From positions 1,199,501 through 1,263,500 of the forward strand of contig NZ_CP029797.1 of the NCBI RefSeq assembly GCF_003268595.1: a DNA stretch of 64,000 nucleotides, given 5' to 3'. Origin of the DNA: Paraliobacillus zengyii (GTDB lineage: Bacteria; Bacillota; Bacilli; Bacillales; Amphibacillaceae). The notes beneath the pieces were generated by a model, which was given only the letters and a program-made list of their open reading frames with translations, was not told where the DNA came from and did no database searches. Of the stretch, positions 35,297 through 43,748 are shown piece after piece; positions within the stretch are counted from its first letter, which is position 1; each line of letters opens with the position of its first letter. Position numbers and translations under genes: made by a program.

Positions 35297-35806
35297 ATGA
35301 ATATAAGGAGAGCGGTTCCAGAAGATTCGAGAGGCGTTGCAAAAGTGCAAGTTGACAGTTGGAAAACCACTTATAAAAATATTGTGCCGGATGAGTATTT
35401 AAACAAAATGACATATGAAAGCAGAGAACAGAAATGGAAAGACATCATTTCTGACCAAACAGTATATATAGCTGAAACTGATAATGGTGAAATAATTGGC
35501 TTCTCTAATGGCGGAAAAGAAAGAACAGGTAAATACCCTAATTACAACAGTGAATTATATGCAATTTATATATTAGAGGCTCACCAAAGAAAAGGATTAG
35601 GAAAATTTCTGCTGGAACCGATCATTGAAGATTTAAAAGAAAACGATATATATTCTATGATTGTTTTAGTATTAGAAGAAAACAATTCTCGTTTATTTTA
35701 CGAGTCTTTGGGTGCTGAAAAGATTGATATTGTAGAGATAGAAGTTTTAGGAAAAAAGCTAAATGAACTTGTTTATGGTTGGCAAGATATAAGAGCAATA
35801 ATTTAA
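35297..35806 (+). CDS. GNAT family N-acetyltransferase
   Basis: About 169 residues. MNIRRAVPEDSRGVAKVQVD is the typical N-terminal strand and helix; LYAIYILEAHQRKGLGKFLL is motif A and VLEENNSRLFYESLGAEKI motif B. GAGGTG precedes the ATG at 35297. Best conserved of the GNATs in the array. Confidence 0.9.
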   Translation: MNIRRAVPEDSRGVAKVQVDSWKTTYKNIVPDEYLNKMTYESREQKWKDIISDQTVYIAETDNGEIIGFSNGGKERTGKYPNYNSELYAIYILEAHQRKGLGKFLLEPIIEDLKENDIYSMIVLVLEENNSRLFYESLGAEKIDIVEIEVLGKKLNELVYGWQDIRAII

Positions 35807-35809
35807 TGT

Positions 35810-35898
35810 GCTTCTTCAACTATTGGGTGCAAGAGTTGAAGAAGTAATTGTCGTTTCAGCAGTTCCTATTGTGTGTAAAGAAACAGATTGAATAAGGG
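35810..35898 (+). repeat. Array repeat with a perfect left-arm hairpin
   Basis: CTTCTTCAACT, loop ATTGGGTGCAAG, AGTTGAAGAAG: an 11-bp perfect stem within the left unit. The right unit is degenerate but ends GATTGAATAAGGG. Confidence 0.8.
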
Positions 35899-35907
35899 AG
35901 GGATTAT

Positions 35908-36123
35908 ATGGTTTTTGAAACATTAACTGGGCAACTATCAGTTGTGCTTACACTTGCTTTCGGAGTGTTGCTAATTGTCCTTTTTCCCATTATAAATAAA
36001 GAAAATAAATACTTTGCTTGGTTTAGTTTTGTAATGGGTGTAATAGTTTTATTGCTTTTATTATGGTTCACATTTGGCAACGAGGTAATTAGACATCAGA
36101 TATTAAAGTATGGACTTCATTAG
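35908..36123 (+). CDS. Small membrane protein, unknown (71 aa)
   Basis: Two hydrophobic segments (LSVVLTLAFGVLLIVLFPII and FVMGVIVLLLLLWFTF). ATG after AGGGAGGG. No family recognised. Confidence 0.65.
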   Translation: MVFETLTGQLSVVLTLAFGVLLIVLFPIINKENKYFAWFSFVMGVIVLLLLLWFTFGNEVIRHQILKYGLH

Positions 36124-36129
36124 AAAATC

Positions 36130-36222
36130 TTATTAAATTAACGGATGCATTAATGAAAGAAGAAGTTGTCATTTTAGCAATTTATATCGCTTATAGTGCT
36201 AAATGGTAGGATTATTAAACAG
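36130..36222 (+). repeat. Array repeat, degenerate
   Basis: TTATTAAATTAACGGATGCA, middle with TTGTCATTTTAGCA, then GTGCTAAATGGTAGG and ATTAAACAGG. Confidence 0.6.
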
Positions 36223-36235
36223 GATAAGTGAATAA

Positions 36236-36532
36236 ATGAGGAAGGATATTGTTTTGCATAAGAGAAAAGCAGGAGATATTTTAGGCTTTACATCTATATT
36301 AACAGTGATAACAAGTATCATATTTTTCTATATCCAAAGAGGCCCAAATGCTGATATTTACTTTGGTATTACCATTTTTAGCATTTTATCGATTGTTGGT
36401 ATTTTATCTGCTATATTCTCTTGGTTAATGTCTAAACGCCTTATTCTTTTAATGATCGCCTTATTAGGTAATGGATTTGTTTTGATTTTTACGTTCTTTT
36501 TATTACTAGCAATGGGAATTAGTGAACCATAA
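36236..36532 (+). CDS. Small membrane protein, unknown (98 aa)
   Basis: Three hydrophobic segments (ILTVITSIIFFYI, FSILSIVGILSAIFSWLM, MIALLGNGFVLIFTFFLLLA). ATG start just after the repeat; the ribosome binding site is weak. No family recognised. Confidence 0.6.
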   Translation: MRKDIVLHKRKAGDILGFTSILTVITSIIFFYIQRGPNADIYFGITIFSILSIVGILSAIFSWLMSKRLILLMIALLGNGFVLIFTFFLLLAMGISEP

Positions 36533-36540
36533 AAAATTTA

Positions 36541-36615
36541 TCTTAAACTATCAGGTGCGAATGTTCAATAAGACCAGTCCCTTCTTGTACAAACGGGCAG
36601 TTATGTTCAATAAGG
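36541..36615 (+). repeat. Array repeat followed by an extended -10
   Basis: TCTTAAACTATCAGGTGC, ATGTTCAATAAG, then CTTGTACAAACGGGCAG and ATGTTCAATAAGG. An extended -10 (TGGTAAAAT, 36629-36637) follows at once. Confidence 0.7.
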
Positions 36616-36660
36616 CTTAACATTTTTATGGTAAAATGTAACAATAAATTATGTGGTGTA

Positions 36661-36852
36661 TTGGTGGTGATTATTATTATAAATATAATTATTATAATTG
36701 CTATGATTTTAGCAATTATTGGTTCTATTAAAGCTTGGATTAACACAAATACAATTCTCGAAGACTTATCGGAGATAAAAAAAGAATTAGGAATTAAGGA
36801 AAATAAAATAAAGCATTTCATACATGAAGATGATAAAAATGAAGGGAAATAA
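36661..36852 (+). CDS. Small membrane-anchored protein (about 63 aa)
   Basis: One long hydrophobic segment (VVIIIINIIIIIAMILAIIG) followed by a charged tail (EDLSEIKKELGIKENKIKH). An earlier in-frame ATG at 36628 overlaps the -10 element, so a TTG or GTG near 36661-36667 is the likely start. Family not recognised. Confidence 0.5.
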   Translation: MVVIIIINIIIIIAMILAIIGSIKAWINTNTILEDLSEIKKELGIKENKIKHFIHEDDKNEGK

Positions 36853-36893
36853 GTTCATATTCAACTAAACTAGCAACTAGAAGCACCAGTGCT

Positions 36894-36970
36894 TATTGTG
36901 CTAACGGGTGCAAAAGTTGAATAAGCAGTCGAATCCTTGTTCAACTATAACAGCAGGAATGTTTAATTAG
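36894..36970 (+). repeat. Array repeat
   Basis: TTGTGCTAACGGGTGCAAA, AGTTGAATAAGC, then CTTGTTCAACTATAACAGCA and ATGTTTAATTAG. The inner arms AGTTGAATAAG and CTTGTTCAACT pair with one G-T. Confidence 0.85.
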
Positions 36971-36997
36971 TTATTAGAAAAATTGGGGGTGTTTTTT

Positions 36998-37108
36998 GTG
37001 TCTAATAAAAAATATCATAGGGCTTTTGGTGTATATGGAATATGTGTGAAGGATGGAAAACTATTGGTGATAAATAAAAATGGTGGTCCGCAGCAGGTGG
37101 TTTGTTAG
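36998..37108 (+). pseudogene. N-terminal fragment of a NUDIX hydrolase
   Basis: GTG after GGGGGTG starts MSNKKYHRAFGVYGICVKDG followed by KLLVINKNGGP, the typical first strands of a NUDIX protein. The sequence then leaves the family and stops at 37108; the Nudix box is absent. It is the missing kind of half for the truncated NUDIX at 25194, though I cannot say they were one gene. The stretch 37109-37236 holds no gene that I can support. Confidence 0.65.
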
Positions 37109-37236
37109 TTATCGGCATACTTATGTCACTTGACGGGATTAATGGTAAATTGTATATATATAGGTTAGTTTTTTTCACATCTCCCTTTCGTGGAGAAAAA
37201 CAATGGAATTCTTAGCGAGATAATGTGTAGTTTTCT

Positions 37237-37310
37237 TTTTCACCAACTGGTGCTTTCGTTTAATAAGGAATTGCACCCTTGTACAACTATAGGGCAGGTT
37301 TGTTGAAAAT
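37237..37310 (+). repeat. Array repeat
   Basis: TTCACCAACTGGTGCTTTCG, TTTAATAAGG, then TTGCACCCTTGTACAACTAT, AGGGCAGG, TTTGTTGAAAATC. Confidence 0.8.
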
Positions 37311-37337
37311 CTTACTTTAACATTAGGGGGTATAAAA

Positions 37338-37694
37338 GTGGAAAGATTATTAAATATGAATGTGAAAAACTGATTTTTATTAGCCTATGTATTTTTAACT
37401 ATTGGCTTAGCTATCACATTGTGGGGATTAAATTTATGGGAACTCAAATATATTTTTTATGTGTTTATCCTTATAATGTTTCAAATTGCATGGGTTAACC
37501 TAATCTTTAAACACAGGGAGTCAGAGAAATCGTTGGTTAACTATATGATAGTAATACCTACTGCATTGTATATGATTTTAATGATTAAATACTTGTCTGC
37601 ACCTTTAGCTATATCAATCTTCATATCACTCCTAATGTTAGTTCCGATTCATTTCTTAGAAAAATATATCCGATATTCACTTATACAAGAATAG
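37338..37694 (+). pseudogene. Membrane protein with an in-frame TGA
   Basis: GTG after AGGGGG starts a frame with TGA at codon 12 (37371-37373). The same frame then continues as FLLAYVFLTIGLAITLWGLN and three more hydrophobic segments to 37694. A Trp-to-stop change fits the context. A later TTG at 37419 could give a shortened product. Family unknown. Confidence 0.6.
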
Positions 37695-37714
37695 ATTGCT
37701 CATAATCATATATA

Positions 37715-37867
37715 GGAATTCACTTTGAATTAGGGAAGGGAATATATCAGTTTAAAGATGGTGACAGGCTTAATCTTGATAGACTTGAAAGAGTTTACAG
37801 TCAAGCATTGTCTATTTTTAATTATCTCTTCTCTGAACAGGATGAAATTTTTGGATTGGATCGCTAA
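37715..37867 (+). pseudogene. Fragment resembling a DUF3885-type protein
   Basis: The frame reads IHFELGKGIYQFKDGDRLNL followed by RVYSQALSIFNYLF and stops soon after. The start and the C-terminus are missing. The FELG and RALTIF-like pattern recalls DUF3885 proteins. Confidence in the family is low. Confidence 0.4.
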
Positions 37868-37920
37868 ATATAATTGAGAAGAGATAGAACTAAATCTTCA
37901 AATAACATAATGACTTTTAT

Positions 37921-37991
37921 TGTTGTGCTAACGGGTGCTTATCTGGAACAAGGGGTATAGACTATATTTCGAACTGAAGAGTTTAATAAGA
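37921..37991 (+). repeat. Array repeat followed by an extended -10
   Basis: TGTTGTGCTAACGGGTGCTT, ATCTGGAACAAGG, then GAGTTTAATAAG. TGGTAAAAT at 38005-38013 is a likely promoter for the next gene. Confidence 0.7.
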
Positions 37992-38064
37992 TAATAATAT
38001 TATATGGTAAAATAATGGTAACAGATGTTTTATGGGGTGATAATTATGAGAGGAGGGTTATAAA

Positions 38065-38313
38065 ATGGGTAATATTGATAAAAGAAATCGATTAGATGAA
38101 GCACCATTTAGCTACAAGGTTACCAAAAATAATACTATTCTTATCAATTATAATGGAAAACAAGTAAAAATATTAAAAGATAAAGACGCTGAAAAAATAT
38201 TAGAGAAAATTAAAATAGCTGATGATGAAAAAGAAGTTCAACTGATATTGGCAAAGATAACAGGAAATTTTAAAAGAGGAAATGAACGTAATGTGAACTC
38301 AAAGAATATGTGA
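38065..38313 (+). CDS. Small soluble hypothetical protein (82 aa)
   Basis: A charged protein with a beta-rich start (FSYKVTKNNTILINYNGKQV) and a helical middle (DAEKILEKIKIADDEKEVQL). ATG after GAGGAGGG. A promoter-like TGGTAAAAT lies about 50 bp upstream. No family recognised. Confidence 0.6.
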   Translation: MGNIDKRNRLDEAPFSYKVTKNNTILINYNGKQVKILKDKDAEKILEKIKIADDEKEVQLILAKITGNFKRGNERNVNSKNM

Positions 38314-38325
38314 AAATCATAAACA

Positions 38326-38380
38326 AGTTATTCAACAAACGGGAACTTATTTTGAAGATGGATTAAGCTAATCGGATTGA
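38326..38380 (+). repeat. Array repeat, degenerate
   Basis: TTATTCAACAAACGGGAACT, then GATTAAGCTAATCGG. The loop reads GGGAAC rather than GGGTGC. Confidence 0.55.
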
Positions 38381-38417
38381 GGTATTAATTGACAGAGGAA
38401 CGAGGTGAAAAAGTGCG

Positions 38418-38897
38418 ATTACAAATTTCATTAATAGTATTAATAATAATAATTTTATTGCTGAAGAAAAGTCTAAAATTACAAATTATATACTGAGGCA
38501 ACTACCAGAATGGTTTGGTATTGAAGAAGCTATTGTCAAATACGAAAATGAAGTAATAAGTACAGATTTTTATGTTTATTACCTCTCAGATAAACCAGTC
38601 GGATTTATAAGCGTCAAACCTATTAATAAGTACACTTCAGAGATATACGTAATGGGAATCTTAACAGAGTATCAAAATCGAGGTATTGGAAAAAAGTTGT
38701 TAGAAACTGTAGAAGAAAGTTTAATTAAGAATAATATTAAATTCTTTATGGTCAAGACTTTAGGTGACTCACATCCAGACAAAAATTATAAGAGTACAAG
38801 AGAATTCTATTATAAAACTGGTTTTTATCCATTAGAAGAAATCAATGAAATTTGGGGTGAAGAAAACCCATGTTTGATTATGGTTAAAAATTTATAG
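38418..38897 (+). CDS. GNAT family N-acetyltransferase, start codon unclear
   Basis: About 159 residues. IYVMGILTEYQNRGIGKKLL is motif A; STREFYYKTGFYPLEE is motif B. The frame reaches back to ATT at 38418, ten bases after GAGGTG; a GTG at 38413 is out of frame. Either ATT is used or one base was lost near the start. The first accepted in-frame ATG (38652) would remove the N-terminal half. Confidence 0.65.
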   Translation: MTNFINSINNNNFIAEEKSKITNYILRQLPEWFGIEEAIVKYENEVISTDFYVYYLSDKPVGFISVKPINKYTSEIYVMGILTEYQNRGIGKKLLETVEESLIKNNIKFFMVKTLGDSHPDKNYKSTREFYYKTGFYPLEEINEIWGEENPCLIMVKNL

Positions 38898-38907
38898 GAT
38901 GAAATTC

Positions 38908-38992
38908 AGTTGTTTTTTTACTGATGGGTGGCAATAGTGGAATAAGCTATCGCTTCCATTGTTAAATTAACGGGCAGGATAGTCAATTAAGG
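38908..38992 (+). repeat. Array repeat
   Basis: ACTGATGGGTGGCAATAGTG, GAATAAGC, then CCATTGTTAAATTAACGGGC and GATAGTCAATTAAGG. Confidence 0.75.
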
Positions 38993-39040
38993 AATCAACA
39001 AAAGTTGTTAAAAACTAACCAATATTTAGGGAGATAGAAA

Positions 39041-39424
39041 ATGAAGAACCTTTTAATAGAGTCACACTGTATATTTCCAACACAGGATATAATAAAAACC
39101 GCAAATTTTTATGAACAGAAAATGGGATTTAAGGTTGTTCACTATTTGAAAGCGAATGAACCCCATATTTGTTTGTATCGTGATGCAACAGAGATAATCT
39201 TAATCAAAACTAATGGACAAAAGGTAATTCCAAATAGAGACTTATATGGATATGGGTATGATGCTTACTTTATTACAAAAAATCAAGAAGAACTTCAAGA
39301 AGAACTGGTTAGTTCTAATGTTAAGATAGTCAATTCCTTAACTAATACAGATTACAATAATAAAGAATTCGTAGTTGAAGATATAGACGGAAGATGGATT
39401 GCTTTTGGAATTAAAGTTGGTTGA
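39041..39424 (+). CDS. VOC family (bleomycin-resistance-like) protein
   Basis: A 127-residue protein. FPTQDIIKTANFYEQKMGFK is the first helix region, HICLYRDATEIILIK the central strands, and EFVVEDIDGRWIAFGI the last strand. This is the layout of BRP-type binding proteins, which sequester drugs as dimers. ATG after AGGGAG. Substrate unknown. Confidence 0.82.
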   Translation: MKNLLIESHCIFPTQDIIKTANFYEQKMGFKVVHYLKANEPHICLYRDATEIILIKTNGQKVIPNRDLYGYGYDAYFITKNQEELQEELVSSNVKIVNSLTNTDYNNKEFVVEDIDGRWIAFGIKVG

Positions 39425-39437
39425 AGGTTGTGAAGAA

Positions 39438-39515
39438 ATGTACTTAAACTAACGGATGCTTACTTCAATAAGGATTTGCGCCATTGTTCCACTAAAGCAG
39501 CAGTTTAAGTAAAAG
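39438..39515 (+). repeat. Array repeat with matched outer arms
   Basis: GTACTTAAACTAACGGATGC, TTCAATAAGG, then CCATTGTTCCACTAAAGCAG and CAGTTTAAGTAAAAG. Outer arms ACTTAAACT and AGTTTAAGT are perfectly complementary, while the inner arms differ from them. Confidence 0.85.
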
Positions 39516-39596
39516 AAATTATATTAATTTTCAATGATTTTTGTACCGAATTTGCATGCATGAAAGAAACTTTCTGTTTACAGGGGATGAAAATTC

Positions 39597-40478
39597 GTGA
39601 GAAGTGAAAAAGAGATGTTTGATTTAATATTAAAGGTAGCAGAACAGGATGAACGAATCCGAGCAGTATATATGAACGGTTCCAGAACTAACCCTAATGT
39701 TCCGAAAGATATTTTTCAAGATTATGATATTGTATTTGTAGTGACGGAAACAGCATCTTTTATAGAAGATGCAAATTGGATTAAGATTTTCGGGGATTTA
39801 ATAATGCTTCAAGAACCTGACAAAATGGATAAGCGATTTGGGTTTGATAGGAATTTTGAAAGTTCATATGGATATTTAATGCTTCTTACTGACGGAAGTC
39901 GAATTGACCTTCATATCAAAACAAAAGATTCAATGATTAATGGTTATGTCAGTGATAAACTTACGGTTCCATTATTAGATAAGGACAACCTTTTACCAAT
40001 CATTCCTCCGCCTACAGATATTGACTATCAAGTGAAAAAGCCTTCGGAATCAATGTTTGTGAGTTGTACTAATAATTTTTGGTGGTGTTTACAAAACGTT
40101 GCAAAAGGAATTTGGCGAGACGAATTGCCATATGCAAAATTAATGTTTGAATATACCACGAGGGCATCACTTGATGAAATGGTATCATGGTGGATTGGAA
40201 CAAGATATAACTTTCAAGTCTCAACAGGTAAGATGGGAAAATATTTTAAAAATTATCTTCCAGAACCATATTTGGAGATGTATGTAAATACTTATTCTGA
40301 TAGTAACTATAAGAATTTTTGGGATTCCATAATTCTCACATGTGAGTTGTTTAGAACTTTAGCAGTGGATGTTGCAGATAACCTATCATTCACATATCCA
40401 ATTGATGATGATAAGAATATGACGAAATTCCTTAAACATGTAAGATATTTGCCTTCTGATGCAAAAGACATTTTATAA
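39597..40478 (+). CDS. Aminoglycoside 6-adenylyltransferase-like (ANT(6)/AadE family)
   Basis: A 293-residue nucleotidyltransferase. MNGSRTNPNVPKDIFQDYDI holds the GSR...DYD nucleotidyl transfer motif, LLTDGSRIDLHI the third carboxylate, and WWIGTRYNFQVSTGKMGKY is conserved in AadE/AntX proteins. GTG after AGGGGATG. Family members adenylate streptomycin; activity here is an inference. Confidence 0.87.
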   Translation: MRSEKEMFDLILKVAEQDERIRAVYMNGSRTNPNVPKDIFQDYDIVFVVTETASFIEDANWIKIFGDLIMLQEPDKMDKRFGFDRNFESSYGYLMLLTDGSRIDLHIKTKDSMINGYVSDKLTVPLLDKDNLLPIIPPPTDIDYQVKKPSESMFVSCTNNFWWCLQNVAKGIWRDELPYAKLMFEYTTRASLDEMVSWWIGTRYNFQVSTGKMGKYFKNYLPEPYLEMYVNTYSDSNYKNFWDSIILTCELFRTLAVDVADNLSFTYPIDDDKNMTKFLKHVRYLPSDAKDIL

Positions 40479-40500
40479 AAAAATATTTTTTTCATAATTA

Positions 40501-40653
40501 AATTGTTTAACTAACGGATGCAAGAGTTAAACAAGGGGTCGTCGATTATGACGGCCCTATTTTTATGTACTGGAATAATTATTGTAATTTTATGTTAAAA
40601 TTAATATGTGAACTAAAGTAATTAAAGTAACTGGCAGTAATGTTGAATAAGGG
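40501..40653 (+). repeat. Array repeat, long copy D with embedded promoter
   Basis: GTTTAACTAACGGATGC arm, the shared middle with TGTTAAAAT at 40593-40601, then AATTAAAGTAACTGGCAG and AATGTTGAATAAGGG. Confidence 0.85.
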
Positions 40654-40668
40654 AATAAGGGCTTAATG

Positions 40669-40947
40669 ATGAAAAAAATAATATTGTTCGGTCATTGGGG
40701 TGAGCAGATTTTGAAATTCATTGAATTTGGAATAGGAAACAAGTGGTTAGTTAGGACTGAAACAGAATTAGAAGATGGCACGGAATATGAGGAGAAAGGA
40801 ATAAAAGGTCCAATAAATTTCTTCTCCTTGTATTTAAGAATTTGGATTGGTACAACCGTTGTAATATTAGATTTAAAAGAAGGTATTAAAAGACAAAAGA
40901 AAAACCGTAAAGCATTTAAAGCTATATTTGGTATAGTCAGTTGTTAA
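40669..40947 (+). CDS. DUF3977-like small protein (92 aa)
   Basis: Reads KFIEFGIGNKWLVRTETELE followed by DGTEYEEKGIKGPI and LYLRIWIGTTVVILDLKEG. This order matches the DUF3977 family of small Bacillus proteins as I remember it. Function unknown. It lies 15 bp after long repeat D, so its transcription probably starts in that repeat. The first ATG is at 40666. Confidence 0.6.
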   Translation: MKKIILFGHWGEQILKFIEFGIGNKWLVRTETELEDGTEYEEKGIKGPINFFSLYLRIWIGTTVVILDLKEGIKRQKKNRKAFKAIFGIVSC

Positions 40948-40948
40948 G

Positions 40949-41034
40949 TCTTGTTTCACTAATGGGAACGGTTGCATTAGTGGAACAAGCTGTCGTTGAC
41001 ATTGCAGAACTAACGAAGCAGTTGAAATTAAACT
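40949..41034 (+). repeat. Array repeat
   Basis: TTGTTTCACTAATGGGAACG, TTAGTGGAACAAGC, middle GTTGACATTGCAG, then AACTAACGAAGCAG. Confidence 0.7.
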
Positions 41035-41135
41035 GAATTGTAAAATTACTATAATATTGATTATTAGGTGCGAGTTCAGTGGACAATTATTTTAAATTAA
41101 AATCCTTTATTTTGTCATTGAAAGGGGCAGATTTT

Positions 41136-41987
41136 TTGAATACAAAATTGATAATAGTAGAAGGGCTTCCTGGATTCGGGAAATCCACCACTGCAAACTT
41201 ACTATACGATATTCTAATTGAAAAAAATATTGACGTGGAGTTATTTCTTGAAGGAAATCTCGACCACCCTGCTGATTATGAAGGAGTGTCTTGTTTTAAT
41301 AAATCTGAATTCAAAAGTATGTTAGTGAATAGTGGTATTTTTAGATAAGTAATTAATGATAGCGTTACGAAGAGAGGCAACAATTATTTATTGCCATATA
41401 GAAAAATTAAAAATGAATATGGATCTAATTTTCCTGATGGTTTATTAAATACCATTTTAAAAAATGACATATATGAATTGCCATTAGAAAAGAATCTTGA
41501 ACTAATAACTGAAAAATGGAGGGATTTTGCAGATAAAGCCAACAACGAAAATAAAACTTATATTTTCGAATGCTGCTTCATACAAAACCCTTTAACAATC
41601 GTAATGGTTAAATATGGTGAGCAAAAGGAAAAAGTTATAAGTTATGTCAGTGCATTAGCGAAAATCATAGAAAAATTAAACCCAGTATTGTTTTATATAG
41701 AGCAAGATGATTTAGAATTCTCATTCAAAAAGGTATTTAATGAAAGACCAAAAGAATGGTCTACTGGATTTATTGAGTATTATACAAATCAAGGTTATGG
41801 GAAAATAAACGGGTATAACGGTTTAGAAGGTACAATTAAAGTGTTGGAAGCAAGAAGAGATGTTGAAAGAGAAATATTTGAAATGTTAAATATAAAGAAA
41901 ACAAAAATTGATAATTCACTATATGAAACTGCTAAATATAAGTCATGGATAAATAAAAAATTGAATTTATTTGAGGTTCTAAATTAA
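41136..41987 (+). pseudogene. P-loop kinase-like protein split by an in-frame TAA
   Basis: TTG after AAAGGGG starts MNTKLIIVEGLPGFGKSTTA, with Walker A GLPGFGKST. The frame stops at 41346-41348 (TAA) and continues in the same frame through LLPYRKIKNEYGSNFPDGLL and FIECCF-like sequence to 41987. Without the stop it would be about 283 residues. A single nonsense mutation is the simplest reading. The frame can also be opened from GTG at 41079. Confidence 0.7.
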
Positions 41988-42059
41988 TGTAGTGCTGTAT
42001 TTAACAAAAGAGCGCAATTCTTTAAGTTAAAGGTCTAATTTCTATTTATATCGTGAATT

Positions 42060-42140
42060 GATGTACTTAAACTGCCGGTTGCGATTGTTGAGCAAGAATA
42101 GTCGCTTCTTGTGCTAAAGAGGCAGAAGTTGAAGAAAGGT
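42060..42140 (+). repeat. Array repeat
   Basis: TGTACTTAAACTGCCGGTTG, inner hairpin AGCAAGAA and TTCTTGTGCT, then GAGGCAGAAGTTGAAG. Confidence 0.75.
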
Positions 42141-42157
42141 ATTTAGGAGGAATAATC

Positions 42158-43057
42158 ATCATTTCAATTTTACAAGTAAAACAAAAGAAGATAGAGATAC
42201 TTAGGAAAGGTAACAAAGGGAAAGTAATTGTCATTCTAACAGGGATGGGCTGCTCCTTTGATGAGTGGTACAACATTACACAGGCTTTAGGTGAAACAAA
42301 TAGAGTGGTTATGTTTCATCGACCTGGACTTGGAGAAAGTGAAATTAGTAATGAAGTTCGTAATACCGAGGCTGTTGTTGAAGAATTGAATGATTTACTG
42401 TCAGTTCTTGGAGTTATCGAGCAAATTATATTGGTTGATCATTCATATGGTGGGCTGTGTGTACAACATTTTGTTAAAAGTTATCCTAAAAAAGTTGCAG
42501 GAATCGTATTAGTGGATTCAACTTCTGTGGATTTAGAGGAATTAGACACGTTAGATTTACCTGTATTGGATGAAGATGAGACTGATAAAATTTGGTTAGA
42601 GAAATGTAAAACATATGCTTCAATGGAACAAGAACAATTAAGGGGAATAGTAAATCCTACTCTTTCTGAAAAGCTAAATTTAGTTCCTAAAGAGATTAAA
42701 CAACGATTATTAGATTTTCAAGTAAGACCTTCTTTATACAAAGCAATGTATTCTGAAATAAGTAATTGGAAACAAGATGCCAAGGTGATTAAGTCCTTAG
42801 AAACAACTCTTCATGTACCACTTATTGTTATAGGGAGAGATAAAGAGTTTAGCATTAAGATGGAAGCTCAAAGTGGTTTACCAGAAGAAAAACTACGGAT
42901 CTTTGAAGAAAAATGGCAAGAACTCATTATAAAACAAGGAAAAATCTCTAACAATAGCATTATTGTATTCGCACGAAGCTCAAGCCATTCTATACATATT
43001 GATAGACCAGACATCTTTATTCAATCAGTTTCTGATATTGTGAATAAATGTACTTGA
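42158..43057 (+). CDS. Alpha/beta hydrolase with an apparent AUC start
   Basis: About 299 residues. VIVILTGMGCSFDEW is the oxyanion-hole strand, MFHRPGLGES the second strand-turn, LVDHSYGGLCVQHF the nucleophile elbow, and SSSHSIHIDRPD the catalytic His. AGGAGG (42145-42150) is seven bases before ATC at 42158; no ATG, GTG or TTG lies between it and ATG 42245, which would remove the first strand. The TGA stop lies in the GTACTTGA outer arm of the next repeat. Substrate unknown. Confidence 0.72.
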   Translation: MISILQVKQKKIEILRKGNKGKVIVILTGMGCSFDEWYNITQALGETNRVVMFHRPGLGESEISNEVRNTEAVVEELNDLLSVLGVIEQIILVDHSYGGLCVQHFVKSYPKKVAGIVLVDSTSVDLEELDTLDLPVLDEDETDKIWLEKCKTYASMEQEQLRGIVNPTLSEKLNLVPKEIKQRLLDFQVRPSLYKAMYSEISNWKQDAKVIKSLETTLHVPLIVIGRDKEFSIKMEAQSGLPEEKLRIFEEKWQELIIKQGKISNNSIIVFARSSSHSIHIDRPDIFIQSVSDIVNKCT

Positions 43058-43113
43058 AATAACGGGTGCAAGATGCTGCCATTGTTAAACTAACTAGCAG
43101 GATTGTTCAAGAA
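43048..43113 (+). repeat. Array repeat
   Basis: TGTACTTGAAATAACGGGTG, then CATTGTTAAACTAACTAGCA and GATTGTTCAAGAAG. It overlaps the end of the hydrolase gene. Confidence 0.7.
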
Positions 43114-43139
43114 GAGATTAATATAATTGGGGGGATAAA

Positions 43140-43571
43140 ATGAAATATTTCTTGAAGTTAAATGCTATTAGTATTCTATATGCTTTAATGGTATTTATTC
43201 CAGTTCAACTTATGGTGAATGTTTATAGAATAAGTAGACTAACAAATTGGGAAATAGGCACGGTTAATATATTAACTGGTGTTATTCTTCTAATTGAAGT
43301 AATCATTGGCACAATAATTCTTTATTTCTTAACAAAAAAATGGTTAAATGGGCGAAAAGCAAACCTTTGGACTATCATTTTATGGATACCATATTTTGTG
43401 CTTTTCATTTATATTTTCACAACTTTATTCCCGATAACTTACGGTGGTGACGATCCTAACCCTGCCTCTGGTCTTTCAATAATTGGAGGGTTGATAATGT
43501 ATCCGTTTTATATACTAATTCTTAATTTCTTTAGTATCACATCTGAGAAAAAAACAATTAAGACTCCTTGA
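43140..43571 (+). CDS. Four-helix membrane protein, unknown (143 aa)
   Basis: Four hydrophobic segments (ISILYALMVFIPVQLMV, ILTGVILLIEVIIGTIILYF, IILWIPYFVLFIYIF, IIGGLIMYPFYILILNF). ATG after GGGGGG. No family recognised. It is the last plus-strand gene of the array. Confidence 0.65.
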   Translation: MKYFLKLNAISILYALMVFIPVQLMVNVYRISRLTNWEIGTVNILTGVILLIEVIIGTIILYFLTKKWLNGRKANLWTIILWIPYFVLFIYIFTTLFPITYGGDDPNPASGLSIIGGLIMYPFYILILNFFSITSEKKTIKTP

Positions 43572-43589
43572 TAAAATAAGGTTGTGAAG

Positions 43590-43675
43590 AATTGTACTTG
43601 AATTAGTTAGTGATTTGTATAACTACATTATACGGTTGAAAACTAAGATATCCTTGTTGAACTAACAATAGTTTG
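43590..43675 (+). repeat. Array repeat, strongly degenerate
   Basis: TTGTACTTGAATTAGTTAGT, then CCTTGTTGAACTAACAATAG. It lies at the point where gene orientation switches. Confidence 0.45.
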
Positions 43676-43748
43676 CCAATTACTACAATCCTATTTTTAA
43701 AATAAGATGCTAAAAACTTAAAAATGGCGGCGGTAGCTTATTCTACTA

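Noticed and set aside
37371..37373. Selenocysteine at the TGA in the 37338 membrane protein
   Set aside because: The position is not a catalytic Cys, the context suggests Trp, and no hairpin with the right spacing was seen. A nonsense mutation is more likely.
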